Below are positions 50,189 to 60,430 of a stretch of DNA of 64,000 bases, piece by piece. Position 1 is the first letter of the stretch. Each line of letters begins with the position of its first letter. Both the position numbers and the translations under genes were made by a program. The notes beneath the pieces are model-generated. The model was not told the DNA's origin. It saw only the letters and a list, made by a program, of their open reading frames with translations, and did no database searches. The stretch is from Anastatus disparis (Eukaryota > Arthropoda > Insecta > Hymenoptera > Eupelmidae): positions 558,001 through 622,000 of the forward strand of contig JAFFSR010000265.1 in assembly GCA_017163975.1 (NCBI GenBank), read 5' to 3'.

Positions 50189-50407
50189 TATGATTAAATT
50201 ACTGAAAACAGCGATATATCATTTTTTGATATTGTATGTACTTCAGAACAACGAATTATAAATTATACTCGTAATGAAGATATTGTCAATGATTTTTTAA
50301 AAGTTGGTATCTGTTTAAATTATTCAAATTTTGGGAAACCAATAAAAAAGCGATTTAAAAACGCAAAAATTAAGCAAGATTTAAGTCAAGGTACTATACA
50401 TTGTTAA
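50189..50407 (+). pseudogene. in-frame continuation of the ankyrin protein beyond two stops
   Basis: In the same frame as the ankyrin gene, codons from 50198 to 50404 are open and end at TAA (50405-50407). The translation begins ITENSDISFFDIV, passes through QRIINYTRNEDIVNDF and ends KQDLSQGTIHC. The pattern S-F-F/Y-D-I/L followed by Y-A/T-R-N-E-D/N-I-V is what I recall from the C-terminal tails of single-exon ankyrin proteins of parasitoid wasps; this recollection has to be checked by alignment. Only two codons (TAT GAT) separate the two TAA triplets. The simplest reading is that stop mutations have recently cut off a tail that was once translated. A sequencing or assembly error is less likely, since two separate stops would be needed. 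Confidence 0.6.
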
Positions 50408-52439
50408 ATGTTTGAGCCTAAATGACTTATAGCGTTTAGGAACGAATTCTGTAATTTTAGAATTCGTAATTTTAAAAATAAGAAAAATAGATTAGAATTA
50501 TGATCGCATGATTGTATCTTGTATAAAATAAAATTTTTTTTTAAAATAAATAACTTTTTGTTTCATTTTAATTTAATCAAATTTTATTAATTTACCGGAC
50601 CAATACATCCTTTTTACATTATGAATATAAAATAATAACATTAGATGGTGCCTAATAAAAAATCAACTGATAAAAACTAAGAGTTTGCTTATTAATATTA
50701 TACTTAAAATGATCATTTATTTTAACTAGAAAGTTTAAAAGTTTATTATTACAGTCAGTACGGGCTCTTACAACGTCCAATAAAGAGTTTAAAGTATGAC
50801 AATAAACTAATTATTCTTTCTAATGTTGAAATCGAACAAAATACTATATTCTAAAATATAAACTAATCAGATTTTCTTCTAAAAAAATTTATGATACTTC
50901 AATAATTAAGGAAGAAACATTTATAATACATTTTTTATAAAAATACAATGTTTTATACAATATATACACCTACAATACTGTTTCACCAAATTTAAACTAA
51001 TTTTAATTATAATTAATCAAAAATATCCCTGTCAATCATTAATTAGTATTATAACGGAGAATTTAAAGTTTTTGTATAAACGCACCAAGAGAACAATAAA
51101 TTTCACTTAACATATTATCTTTAGCTATTAATATAAACGCAATAAAAAAGTTCAAATATTAATCATGGTCGCATTAAACATGATAACACATAGGTTTAAT
51201 TAAAATTAAGAAGAGCACCTTCATCGTAACCTCATAATTTGATACCCAGTTAATTAAAACTGTTTTTATTATTTTCTTAACACGTTTTGTTACCTCATAG
51301 ATTTTCCATGTATAAACATCTGATTAAAGTATAATTTAACATTTATAAATTTATTATAAATTTTTTTATTACATAATTGTATTAAATACCTATTTTAACT
51401 GTAAAATTTCAATTTGATATTTGAAAGTTTTCGAATTTACGAAAATATTTCTTTCTCTTAAGCAGCTTAGTTAACTGTCGTATGGCGAGGGAGTACGCGC
51501 ACATACCATATTATAGATTTATAACAGTTTAAAAAACTAAGAAAAGTTCAGCATTAATAATAAACGTGTGTAGAGGCCTTTCACCTTAACCATAAATTGA
51601 TTTCATACTTAGATTGTTAGTTTTGTTATTTCAAATTCTTAGAATGTAAGGTTATTGAATTTAAAAAAAAATTTTTAAAGTAATATAGTAAATTATACTA
51701 ACAAAAATTTTAATTAATATGTATAAAAATTATTGATCTGTTATCAGTGTATTTTTGTTTTCAAAGAGAAACTTATTGACAAGTATTGAATATAATGAGA
51801 TTTGCGTGAATAAATTTTAATTATACAAACAATAAAATATCATTTCAGTGTTGAAAATTCATTCAATACTTCAATTTATTGATTTGTTTAAAACTCGTTT
51901 TTTCAACGGTCAAAATAAATATATTTCATTTCTGCCAGAAACAATATAGTATTTCTTTTGTGCAATTATATTTCGAATTTGTAAAACATTAAATTACGTT
52001 GGATCAAATAATTTTAATTGATTGTTAACAAAGCGAATACGGATTTTATTTTTTATAAAAAAATTAAAAATATGACATGATAGCGAAAATGAAAAGAATT
52101 TTTGGTTAAATTCATCTGAAAATCTAATATTTTTCATGCCAGTTTTAGCTTTTCTAATAGCATTTTTTTTCGAGAAAATTGTAAAAGTTTTAATCTTCTT
52201 CATCAATGTTCAGAAAAGTTTTAATGTTCCAGTTTCGGAGAGAAATATTCAAAATCAAGAACTTTTACGAGAGGCGCAAAAAACAAAAAGGAAAGTTTAC
52301 ATTAATAACAATAATGAAAATTAGTACTGATTTTAAAAGTTTTTGTAAATGCCTAATTGTTAATGCTTTTAATATACTTTCCTAAAAAACGTTTCATCAA
52401 AAGAATATAAAACGTTAGTAATATTTCTTCTTTGCCTAA
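50408..52439. other. AT-rich non-coding DNA 3' of the ankyrin gene
   Basis: Apart from the polyadenylation candidates, nothing is recognisable. Short open frames around 51994-52324 on both strands are background-like. Confidence 0.5.
50527..50550 (+). terminator. candidate polyadenylation signals for the ankyrin gene
   Basis: AATAAA occurs at 50527-50532 and 50545-50550, 120-145 nt past the distal stop and followed by a T-rich stretch. Another AATAAA at 50341 lies inside the extra open frame. AATAAA is common in A/T-rich DNA, so this is weak evidence. Confidence 0.3.
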
Positions 52440-52454
52440 TTGAGAGAGATATTT

Positions 52455-52620
52455 TGGTAAAAATTACAATGGTTTATGGTAACGTTAACACAGACTGCCA
52501 TTATGGTAAAAAATTACTATGATAGATGGCAAAATTTACTAGAAATATCATTAAATACTCCTTTGCCATTCACTATGGTAATTTTTGGTCATAATAACAA
52601 TTTGTTATATTACTGTAAAG
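52455..52620. repeat. fold-back sequence built on TTTGCCAT...ATGGTAATTTTT
   Basis: The right arm TTTGCCATTCACTATGGTAA (52562-52581) and following ATTTTTGG pair with the left arm, which on the minus strand reads TTTTGCCATCTATCATAGTA then ATTTTTTACCATAATGGCA (52533 down to 52497). Outer flanks show weaker complementarity. It is likely a small MITE or its remnant; no target duplication was identified. Confidence 0.5.
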
Positions 52621-54603
52621 TATTATAATTTTTCTTATTATTCTAACAAGCAATCATATTAATTATTACAACTGAAGCAATAATTCTATAAAAAAATAAT
52701 TTGGTAATACAACTCATAGAGATTATTTAATTAAATTGTTCAAACAAATACATTTGAGCTTTCCATTATAATAAACAAATTTTATCGAAAATCTCAAGCT
52801 CTCTGTAATTAACGAACGAAATGGCTTAAATATTTAACCAAATGATGTTAACGGTACGTTAAACAAGCTAAAATATCTTTTTCCTAAAATTATTACTCTA
52901 ATTAAATTTATTAATATGATTTCCTTTCAATTAGTATTGCATTCTCTCAACAAAAAAAAAAAGGAAAAAGAAACAATAAGAATAAATAAATTTACTATGT
53001 AATTTAATTGGATCTTTTATCGGACCAACTAAAAAGAAGAATAATTTATTTGTCATTATTCTTTGATTTCTCACGTCTGTTTCACATATCAGAATCAACG
53101 CATTAACCATCAATGAAAGTACGTATAAACGTTCCTCTCACTCGCGCCAACTTTCTTCAGCAACGATTTAATGCTCCATTGGCATAACTGGGTACATACG
53201 TTTGAACATATAACAAGTCGGTTCTTTTTTTTGCTGTGTAGCACAGGCACACGTGCCAACTTATATATCGAAATCGATGCATTTTTCTGCGCCTTTGATC
53301 TTAGCATGCACGACGGGCGCACACATGGCTACGTATAGAAAATTTGCAAGCGGACTATTCATAAATAAAACTTTTTATATGTTTTTTTTGTATTTTTTCA
53401 TTGCAATCTTTGATTATTTAACTTCGACATTACTTGCAGTCGGCATTTTCGTTTTTACTTTTTTGTTCTTTTTTTTACATCAAGGAATTAACTGTCGGTA
53501 GATTTGTTATACATTTTGTAAGATTTTATATTTATCGGTTATTCGAGACAATGCAAGACGGCTGCCTGTACTAATTTAAATAACCAGCGCTTTGACCGTT
53601 TGTACATTTGAAATTTATGTAAAGCGTGTATAACAACATAAATATTTGACTTTGTGCAATTTCCATTACAACAACGTTATAATTTCTCGTTTCATATGAA
53701 TCGATAAATTTTAAATTTTACTATTCCAGATAATAAAGAAATATGATTGATTGACGTAACTCGTAAACTTTAGAATTTAAATAAACCGTAAGGAAAAGAA
53801 AATAACGTTTAATATTTAGAATGAAAAATAATGTGTTGTTATAGCCGCTTGAACTTGCAAAGATTTGTCTTTCCAATAAAGGTTATTAAAGAAGCTCGGG
53901 AATTTATCAAGTTAATTAAGATTTATCGCTAATTATTTTGAAATTAACAAAGCAAGAGTAAATCTGTTGTGTATTAAAATTAATTTGAGTGAAATTATAA
54001 ATTATCAAACTAATTAGTATTGATTTTAACACAAATTTATTAACGATCGAACAAACTTATTGTCCGCCTATTAAACATTTACAGTGCTAAATTAAATTAA
54101 ACTTCAAAATAATTAATATATTGTTTTAGAATCGAAAAAGAAATTTCATGTTTTTAAGAAACTTTCGATATTTATTGTGATGGTTAAAAAAAGCAACAAG
54201 TAATAAATAATTTAATGTACTTTTACGCTTTTAAAAAGGCATTTTCATATGTTTCTATATTAATAGAAATTATACACATCGATATAAAAATTTTAAGAAG
54301 TGTCATTTCTATACTTAACCATTAATAGTACCATTTATTTCTGAATATAAAAATCCAATGACTAAACACATTTGAAGATAAAACCAGGCTTTTATTTAAT
54401 TTTTTTTTTGTAAAATTTTTAGGTAAAAAAACATTGTTACTGAAGGATTTATTTGCGAGCCCAAAAAAAAAGGAATGATTATTTTTAGAGCTTTTAATGA
54501 GTTTTTATTCAAATGTCAGAATAATTTTTTTTGTGATTGTCAAATGCAAAATTAAGTTTAGAAAAAAAAGACTGATTGAATCACGATAATTAAACAACTT
54601 GAT
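52621..54603. other. AT-rich DNA with a GC-richer patch at about 53.11-53.35 kb
   Basis: The patch contains CACAGGCACACGTGCC and GCACGACGGGCGCACACATGG, with overlapping short open frames on both strands, none recognisable. The rest is A/T-rich. Confidence 0.4.
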
Positions 54604-54807
54604 TTTTTAAAATTTTATTTAACGTCGCTGTATTTATGCTATCATTTGCGATGCTAATTAGCGACAGAAGTCGTTTCAGTGTGTTTCTGAACAAAACGTA
54701 TCGTATAGAGTGGTGTTTTTATCGATCAGCTGAGAGCGGGATTCGAACTCTGGTCCTCAAGATTACGAATCCATCATTTCACCGAGTGAGCCACTGACGA
54801 CTTCACG
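54604..54807 (-). mobile_element. tRNA-derived SINE, copy 8, with target-site duplication
   Basis: Same family, with sequence drift in the head (GGCTCACTCGGTGAAATGAT; box B GAGTTCGAATCCCGCTCTCA is kept). The body is partly shortened, and the end GCGACGTTAAATAAAATTTT is present. ACTTGAT occurs directly on both sides (54597-54603 and 54808-54814), which fits a 7-bp target-site duplication from LINE-type insertion and delimits the element. Confidence 0.88.
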
Positions 54808-57800
54808 ACTTGATCATTTACTAATCTACTCTGATTTCACGTTAATATTAACTTACAATATATTTAGTATTTAAAATATTGATATAAATAGGCAAATTTG
54901 TCTACAATATAGAAAATTTATCACATGAACTATAATTTCTAACTGTAAATGTTAAACTACAAAACTGCATTTGAATCATTCATTACAAAAGCCCCTTATC
55001 AACAAAAGAGTATAATGTGATTGGGTATTTCTATAATAACTAGTTCATTTTTAATATACATAAAATTAATAACTTCAGAATTAATTTACTTTTCACGATA
55101 AACAGTGCCATGCATTAAAGTTAATGTAACGGCACTGTGTTTCCTAGTTTTCTTAAATGAACTCACGTCAAGAGCAACTGTAATTTTTCAAATATTGATA
55201 AACTACTTGAAAGTAAATCATAAAAGTACGATTACCTCGCAAACTTCTAACTATCTCTTACAGTTAGCTCCGAAAAATAAAGCGAAAAATAAAATAAATA
55301 AATGAGGTAAACTATTCTCCAGTTGGTCTAGGATACATTAATGTGAACGGACGTCAACTGCAGAAAACTCTTCTCTTGCTTCGCAAGGATCGTTCAATTT
55401 ATCATTGTAGAAATGTCATTGCTCTATGTCCCTCTCTCCCCTCTCTCTTACTTTTTCTTTTCTTTCTTTCTCATTTTGTTCTCGTGCGTTGATGTAATTA
55501 AGCGTGCAAGCCTCCCTCCTCTGTACAAATAACATTCAACTAAAGCGACTAATCGGAAACAAGCGAACTCACTCCTGATGTATAAATAGCGTATAAAAAA
55601 AAGAGAGAAGTAAAGTAAAGTATATAGTGACGCCCGTTGATGTACATAACGAGGAATCAATTCTCCTGCTGAGTTTGCTCGTGATAGAGGAAATAATGGT
55701 TTAATAGAGAAATGGATGTTTGGCGAGTTTAGGTAAATAACATAGGTAAATTTTAAAAAAAGATTTGAAAATTTATATGGAAAAATTTTAATATTTTTTA
55801 AGGCTATGAAAAAACATGTAATTTTTACTTTTTTATTAAAGCTCTAAAATGGTAAAATTTTCCATTTTCAAAATTTACATTTTAGTAAAATTTATCTGTA
55901 CGATTATATTTGAATAAGATATTTCAACCCTTAAAATTTTTTATCAATCTTTAAATCCTTTGTAAATAAAGTATTTAAAGTCGAGTGAAACGTTAAAAGA
56001 AACAATATTAAAACAATTTTGTATCCAAATTAAAATCATAACTGTAAAATCAAAATATTGGTAATTTTTTTAAATGGTAAAAAAATAAGAGATAAAAAGT
56101 GACATTTAGTTCATTTAATGTACACTATATAATTGGATTTTAAGTAGGTATAAGACGATTTATTCTAGTTAATTTATAAATTTTCTTTAATTTTTCCATA
56201 CTCTACTAAACTCTCAAACTCAATTTTTTATTTAAAAAGTTGGTAAAAGTCTTTTTATATCCACCTATAACCTTAGAATTTTCAAAGTTTCTTTTAAAAA
56301 TAATAAAAAGTTATTTGAAAAATATGATTGTGTTTTTATAAATATTTAAAAATCGAACTTAGTTTTTCAAGAAAATCCATTTAACGCAAAAGCATTTCGA
56401 GAAAATTCCATAAACTCAGTACGAAATTTGTAATATACTTATTTTTTTGCAAAATTACCTTCGAGTCTATTTTATTTTATTTATTAAAGTTTCAACAAAA
56501 TCCATCAATTGCAAGCTCACGGAACAACTATTTAAAGTTAGAAAAATGTCTTGTCGTGAAAAAAGCTTATAAAGTTTCAATCTTGCACGGTATATGCGAA
56601 CTATACGTTGTTCCGCTCGGATGACTAAAACTTCGTCAACTCTTTGAAAATCAGTTCAATAAGTCTTGAAACGTTTTTGAAATTACAATCATAAAAAGCA
56701 AAAAAATTGATAAAATGGTTTTCCATTTTTCGAAGAAATTCACTGTGAAATTTCAAAATTTTGACTCTAAGTATTGATTCGAATTGAAAGATATTTGAAA
56801 AAAAGAAGGCTATTCATATGTAAAAGTAGAATTCAAAATAGAAAATATTTATATTCTGCGCTAGCTGATGTATTAGAACTAGAGCAAACTTTGTCTTTAT
56901 ATAGAGTAAATAATCTTTGATTTTTCTATTTTATTTTCTAAACGTTTACAATAATTTCTTCTATATTTATTTGTTTAAACGATTTCGAGCGAAAATGATT
57001 ATACAATTCAGGTTAATTTATGAGAAATAACTTATTTGCTATAAATGAACGGTCATTTTTCCTAAATTTATAAAAATTTAAAAATTATACATCATATTGA
57101 TAATTTTACTACACACATACACAGTTACTATCATTTTTGGCTATCTTATTTTCTGCCCAAACTTAATTAAAAAAATAGGCATTTTTATAGACTATATCAA
57201 CAACTTCAGATCTAAAAGAAACTAAATCTTAAGATTAATCTAAGAGTCTCGTTATATGAACCCAGCCGCGCCCCTTACTAGTTAATTTTTAGATTTCCAG
57301 ATAGATATAAAAAATGTAAAAAGAGAAAAAAAATCATTTTTTTCGTTATCCAATTTTCTCTCCCTCTTTTCGTATACAACTGTAATTATTGACTTTAATT
57401 CTTACTCTATTAGAAAAGAGATAGCAATAACGATGCAGTCATATAGGGTGTGTATTTATAGCAGCTTTATCGAAGAAAAAGGGGAAGCAAGTCCGGTAAT
57501 AGATTTTCATTGTTTCACGAAAGCATGCCCGCCAATCAATTATTGATGACCGGCTACTTTTTGTTTTCCAATCTTCTTCTTATTTTTCTCCAATACTAAT
57601 ACGACGCAGGGGGATATAGGGACGAAAGAAATGAACATTATAAATGTCGGAAATAATCGGATATATTTGACGGTGAATAAGAGTATTTCTCTCTTTTTTT
57701 TCAATGCCACGCTACTTGACAGATTGGATTATTTTACTATTTAACATCACGAGAATTTCGCTTAATATTCTCTAACGTTTCTTTTTTTTCTCTCGTTATG

Positions 57801-58188
57801 CGGATGAGAAGCCTATACAAGTGGATTTATTAATATTGATACGTCTGTCGATGGTTATTTTTAAGGGGCTTTTCGTTCCTTCTATCTCAACATATATATA
57901 TATATATATAGTAAGTTATTAAAAGAATTCTTTTTGTGATAAAGAATGTTCGTACTTTCTTTTGTTATAATTGATTAAGGATTTTCTTCTTTTTTATTTT
58001 TGAAAATATCTTATTTTTAAAAACATGTTTTAAAATATTTAATTTCAAACCCAAAATACTATTATTACTTAACTTTTAATGTTTTTTATAAGAATAATTA
58101 TCTTTTTATAATTTATTGCCTGAAGGCTTTATTTTTACAGCATATTATATAATACAATAATGACAGTAAACGAATCATTTCGAGCATG
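54808..58188. promoter_or_regulatory. AT-rich DNA with GC-richer islands at 55.3-55.7 and 57.2-57.9 kb
   Basis: The 55.3-55.7 kb island has CT runs and AACGGACGTCAACTGC. The 57.2-57.9 kb island contains CCAGCCGCGCCCC, CATGCCCGCC and an exact palindrome ATCAATTATTGAT (57535-57547), which joins two ATTGAT cores of the type bound by Cut/ONECUT homeodomain proteins. This suggests an enhancer but is not proof. A (TA)9 run is at 57892-57910. No gene was recognised. Confidence 0.28.
57892..57910. repeat. (TA)n microsatellite
   Basis: Uninterrupted alternation of A and T for about 19 nt. Confidence 0.85.
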
Positions 58189-58904
58189 CCCGAGTAACCT
58201 TTTCACTTCGGCGTGCAGAGGGCCCGAAGTCGGTGCCGTATCACCCAGTGGCACCGAAACTCTTGCCGAATTGCGCCGCAGTGGCACCACACGGCGTGAC
58301 GTGGGCGAACGGCCCTGGGAGGCGCCGAATCACAAAAAAACGTTTTATGTACAATTTTTATATAAAAAACATATTTCCAATACCACTTGCAAAACTGTCT
58401 ACTTTTTAAAATGTTTCTTAGTAAAATACTGTCGTTTGAGTAAGAGTTCGTAACTGTTTCGGTCTTTTTTCGTACCTACCACTAAGAAAATCGCCTACCT
58501 GCTACGTTTTCCCAGTACCGAAAATAATCATACTCGATCCTCGGTACCATATACACCACGATCCAATTTTCTTTAATTATTCTCACCGAATCGTTTTTAT
58601 TTGTTTTATATTGGTTTTAGGTTGTATTTTCCTTATCGGGCGTTTCGCAATCACGGTTCAGGTCAGTAAAAATCTTTTATTAATCAATCACTCTTTTAAT
58701 TTCAATTAAAAAAGTTTTACATACATAAAACAATAAAATTTTCGAGGTTTGTAGATACACGTGTATGACAAAATCTATCTTTTCGGCTAGCCATCATAGG
58801 ACCACGCTTGCCACCACGCCTCACCCATTCGGTGGCCCGACTTCGGCAGCCGAAGGTGGCCCAACTGAGAGAAGTTGGTTGCCGTAATAAAAAGGTTACT
58901 CGGG
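58189..58904. mobile_element. TIR element of about 716 bp with GC-rich subterminal regions
   Basis: The left end CCCGAGTAACCTTTT (58189-58203) is repeated in inverted orientation at the right end (58890-58904, reading AAAAGGTTACTCGGG). Next to each terminus is a strikingly GC-rich block in otherwise A/T-rich DNA: left 58206-58335 with GGGCCCGAAGTCGGTGCC and a GGTGCC/GGCACC hairpin; right 58805-58880 with CGGTGGCCCGACTTCGGC. Both contain CCGAAGTCGG or its complement. The short frames at 58160-58453 (+) and 58717-59008 (-) fall inside or across it and have no domain. It reads as a non-autonomous DNA transposon; superfamily not assigned and no target duplication seen. Confidence 0.6.
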
Positions 58905-60080
58905 TGTTTAACATATTTTTTATATGCCTCCGTAGGAGCGGTAATAAGCGAAAAGAAACTGAGAGCAAAAATTGGATGAGTTTTCATATTTAAGTGAGTT
59001 CTTTGCACCTAAAGAATCATAGTTAGTATATCAGTTTTTCCCTGTTTAATTCATACCTTAACACCTTCAAAACTGAGGAACTTTCTGCTTTTCTTTGTCT
59101 TATACTCTAATCTCGCTGATATTCTATACTCACTGTAAAAGTTTTACACTGTAAACGCTTTAGCGACCTAGTTCACCAGAATTATTACTCCCCGAGCCAA
59201 GCAGCTCTAAAAACTTTTTCTTAAAAATCTCCTAACTAATATTTATACCTAATGTCTAAAATCTTACATATCTGTCCAAAGTATCAAATTCACCCTTTTC
59301 CTTCTGCCCAACATTCACGACCTCACCTATAACAGCTTCAGCCGATGAAACATACTTCCACAGAGTCTACTAAATCTCCTATTTAATTAAGGCTGCTATA
59401 AAATCTTGACCCGGAATCATTAAGATGGAGACACCCAATCACTCAAAGAAAGGTCAACTCACGATAATTGGAAAAAGATCAGTCTTCCCTTACAGCCCTA
59501 TCATAAAAATAAGAGGCGAAGTTACTCGTCGCTATTATTACATCAATGTAAGAGTTTCCATTGCTCGCCAGGCATTTGAAATCCTGATCTGAATCATTCA
59601 ACACCTTGAGTTTAACACTTATGATAGTTGGATCTACATGGCTAGAAGATCATAAAAACGACTCAGCATTCGAATCCATCCCTACTACTACACGCCCAGC
59701 TTGTAACTCGTAAATTAACCTTTCTAAAATATCCTTCATGGCAACTTATGTCATCACTGAACTTAAAATAACAGAACGCGACAAAGAACCGGAAATACGT
59801 AACACCAAATTCTATACATGTACAAAACGGATTAGACGAATGGTGTGAGAAGAAAACATTATGTACGGAGTTTAACATAACAACACTTGCCTATGAATCG
59901 CTGAAAATGCTAACATAAGCCGATCCTAATCCAAACCCAATAAAATCTTCGCTATCAGAAGCATACAGATAAAGTTTCTGCAATATCAATCCCCTTTTCG
60001 ATGGCCTTTTATCAAACCTCTACTGTGGCAACACGAAAACGATCAAGGTTCAACTTAAGGAAACTGGTATCAATTTTTCC
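58905..60080 (+). other. compositionally distinct stretch, probably the 5' part of a decayed retrotransposon
   Basis: Less A/T-rich than the surroundings, with a C-rich plus strand and no long A/T runs, and continuous with the reverse-transcriptase remnant that follows. All frames contain stops. I found no endonuclease motif by eye, so assignment rests on composition and adjacency. The 71-codon minus frame at 59663-59878 has no recognisable domain. Confidence 0.3.
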
Positions 60081-60430
60081 AACATCTCCTTCAGCACGTC
60101 ATGCCTCAATCGCATCATGATCATCTTTCTTACATACATTATCAATATGATTGTTGGCTTCTTTGGATCTCTTATACCCATTGGTGTAAGGAATTCTAAA
60201 TATAACGATAGCTGATGCTGTGGAAAACTCTGTGCTTTCTATATTAACTTGTTTTGGGTATCCGTAAACCTCTAAGCCGCTGGTACTTGGTGAAAAATTG
60301 AAAAGAAGAAATAACTGCACGGTAAGGGCGCGAATAACTTCTCTTCTTACAACAGGGATTCATCCTCGGACCGTTATTTTTAAACTTGAAAACATTCACA
60401 TCTAAAAAAAGTGAACCCTTCCCCTTGGTT
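60081..60430 (+). pseudogene. non-LTR retrotransposon reverse transcriptase fragment, frameshifted
   Basis: On the plus strand at about 60190-60265, one frame reads ILNITIADAVENSVLSILTC then FGYP, which matches the spacing of the catalytic motif region (kAFDsV....L...L..fGiP) of LINE reverse transcriptases, with the catalytic Asp and neighbours altered. After an in-frame stop the same frame gives RRNNCTVRARITSLLTTG, like the family's caVR....s..F.v.TG. A frameshift then gives QQGFILGPLFLNL (about 60350-60390), like the highly conserved RQGCiLSPlLFNL. The order and spacing of three motifs make chance unlikely. Stops and the frameshift show it is dead. A CR1/RTE-like source is my best guess. 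Confidence 0.55.

Noticed and set aside
58160..58453. 97-codon GC-rich open frame as a gene of foreign origin
   Set aside because: It begins outside and runs into a TIR element whose GC-rich shoulder explains the composition; there is no domain.
60099..60320. 73-codon minus-strand frame (RIPYTNGYKRSKE)
   Set aside because: It lies antisense to the reverse-transcriptase remnant, which has better motif support on the plus strand.
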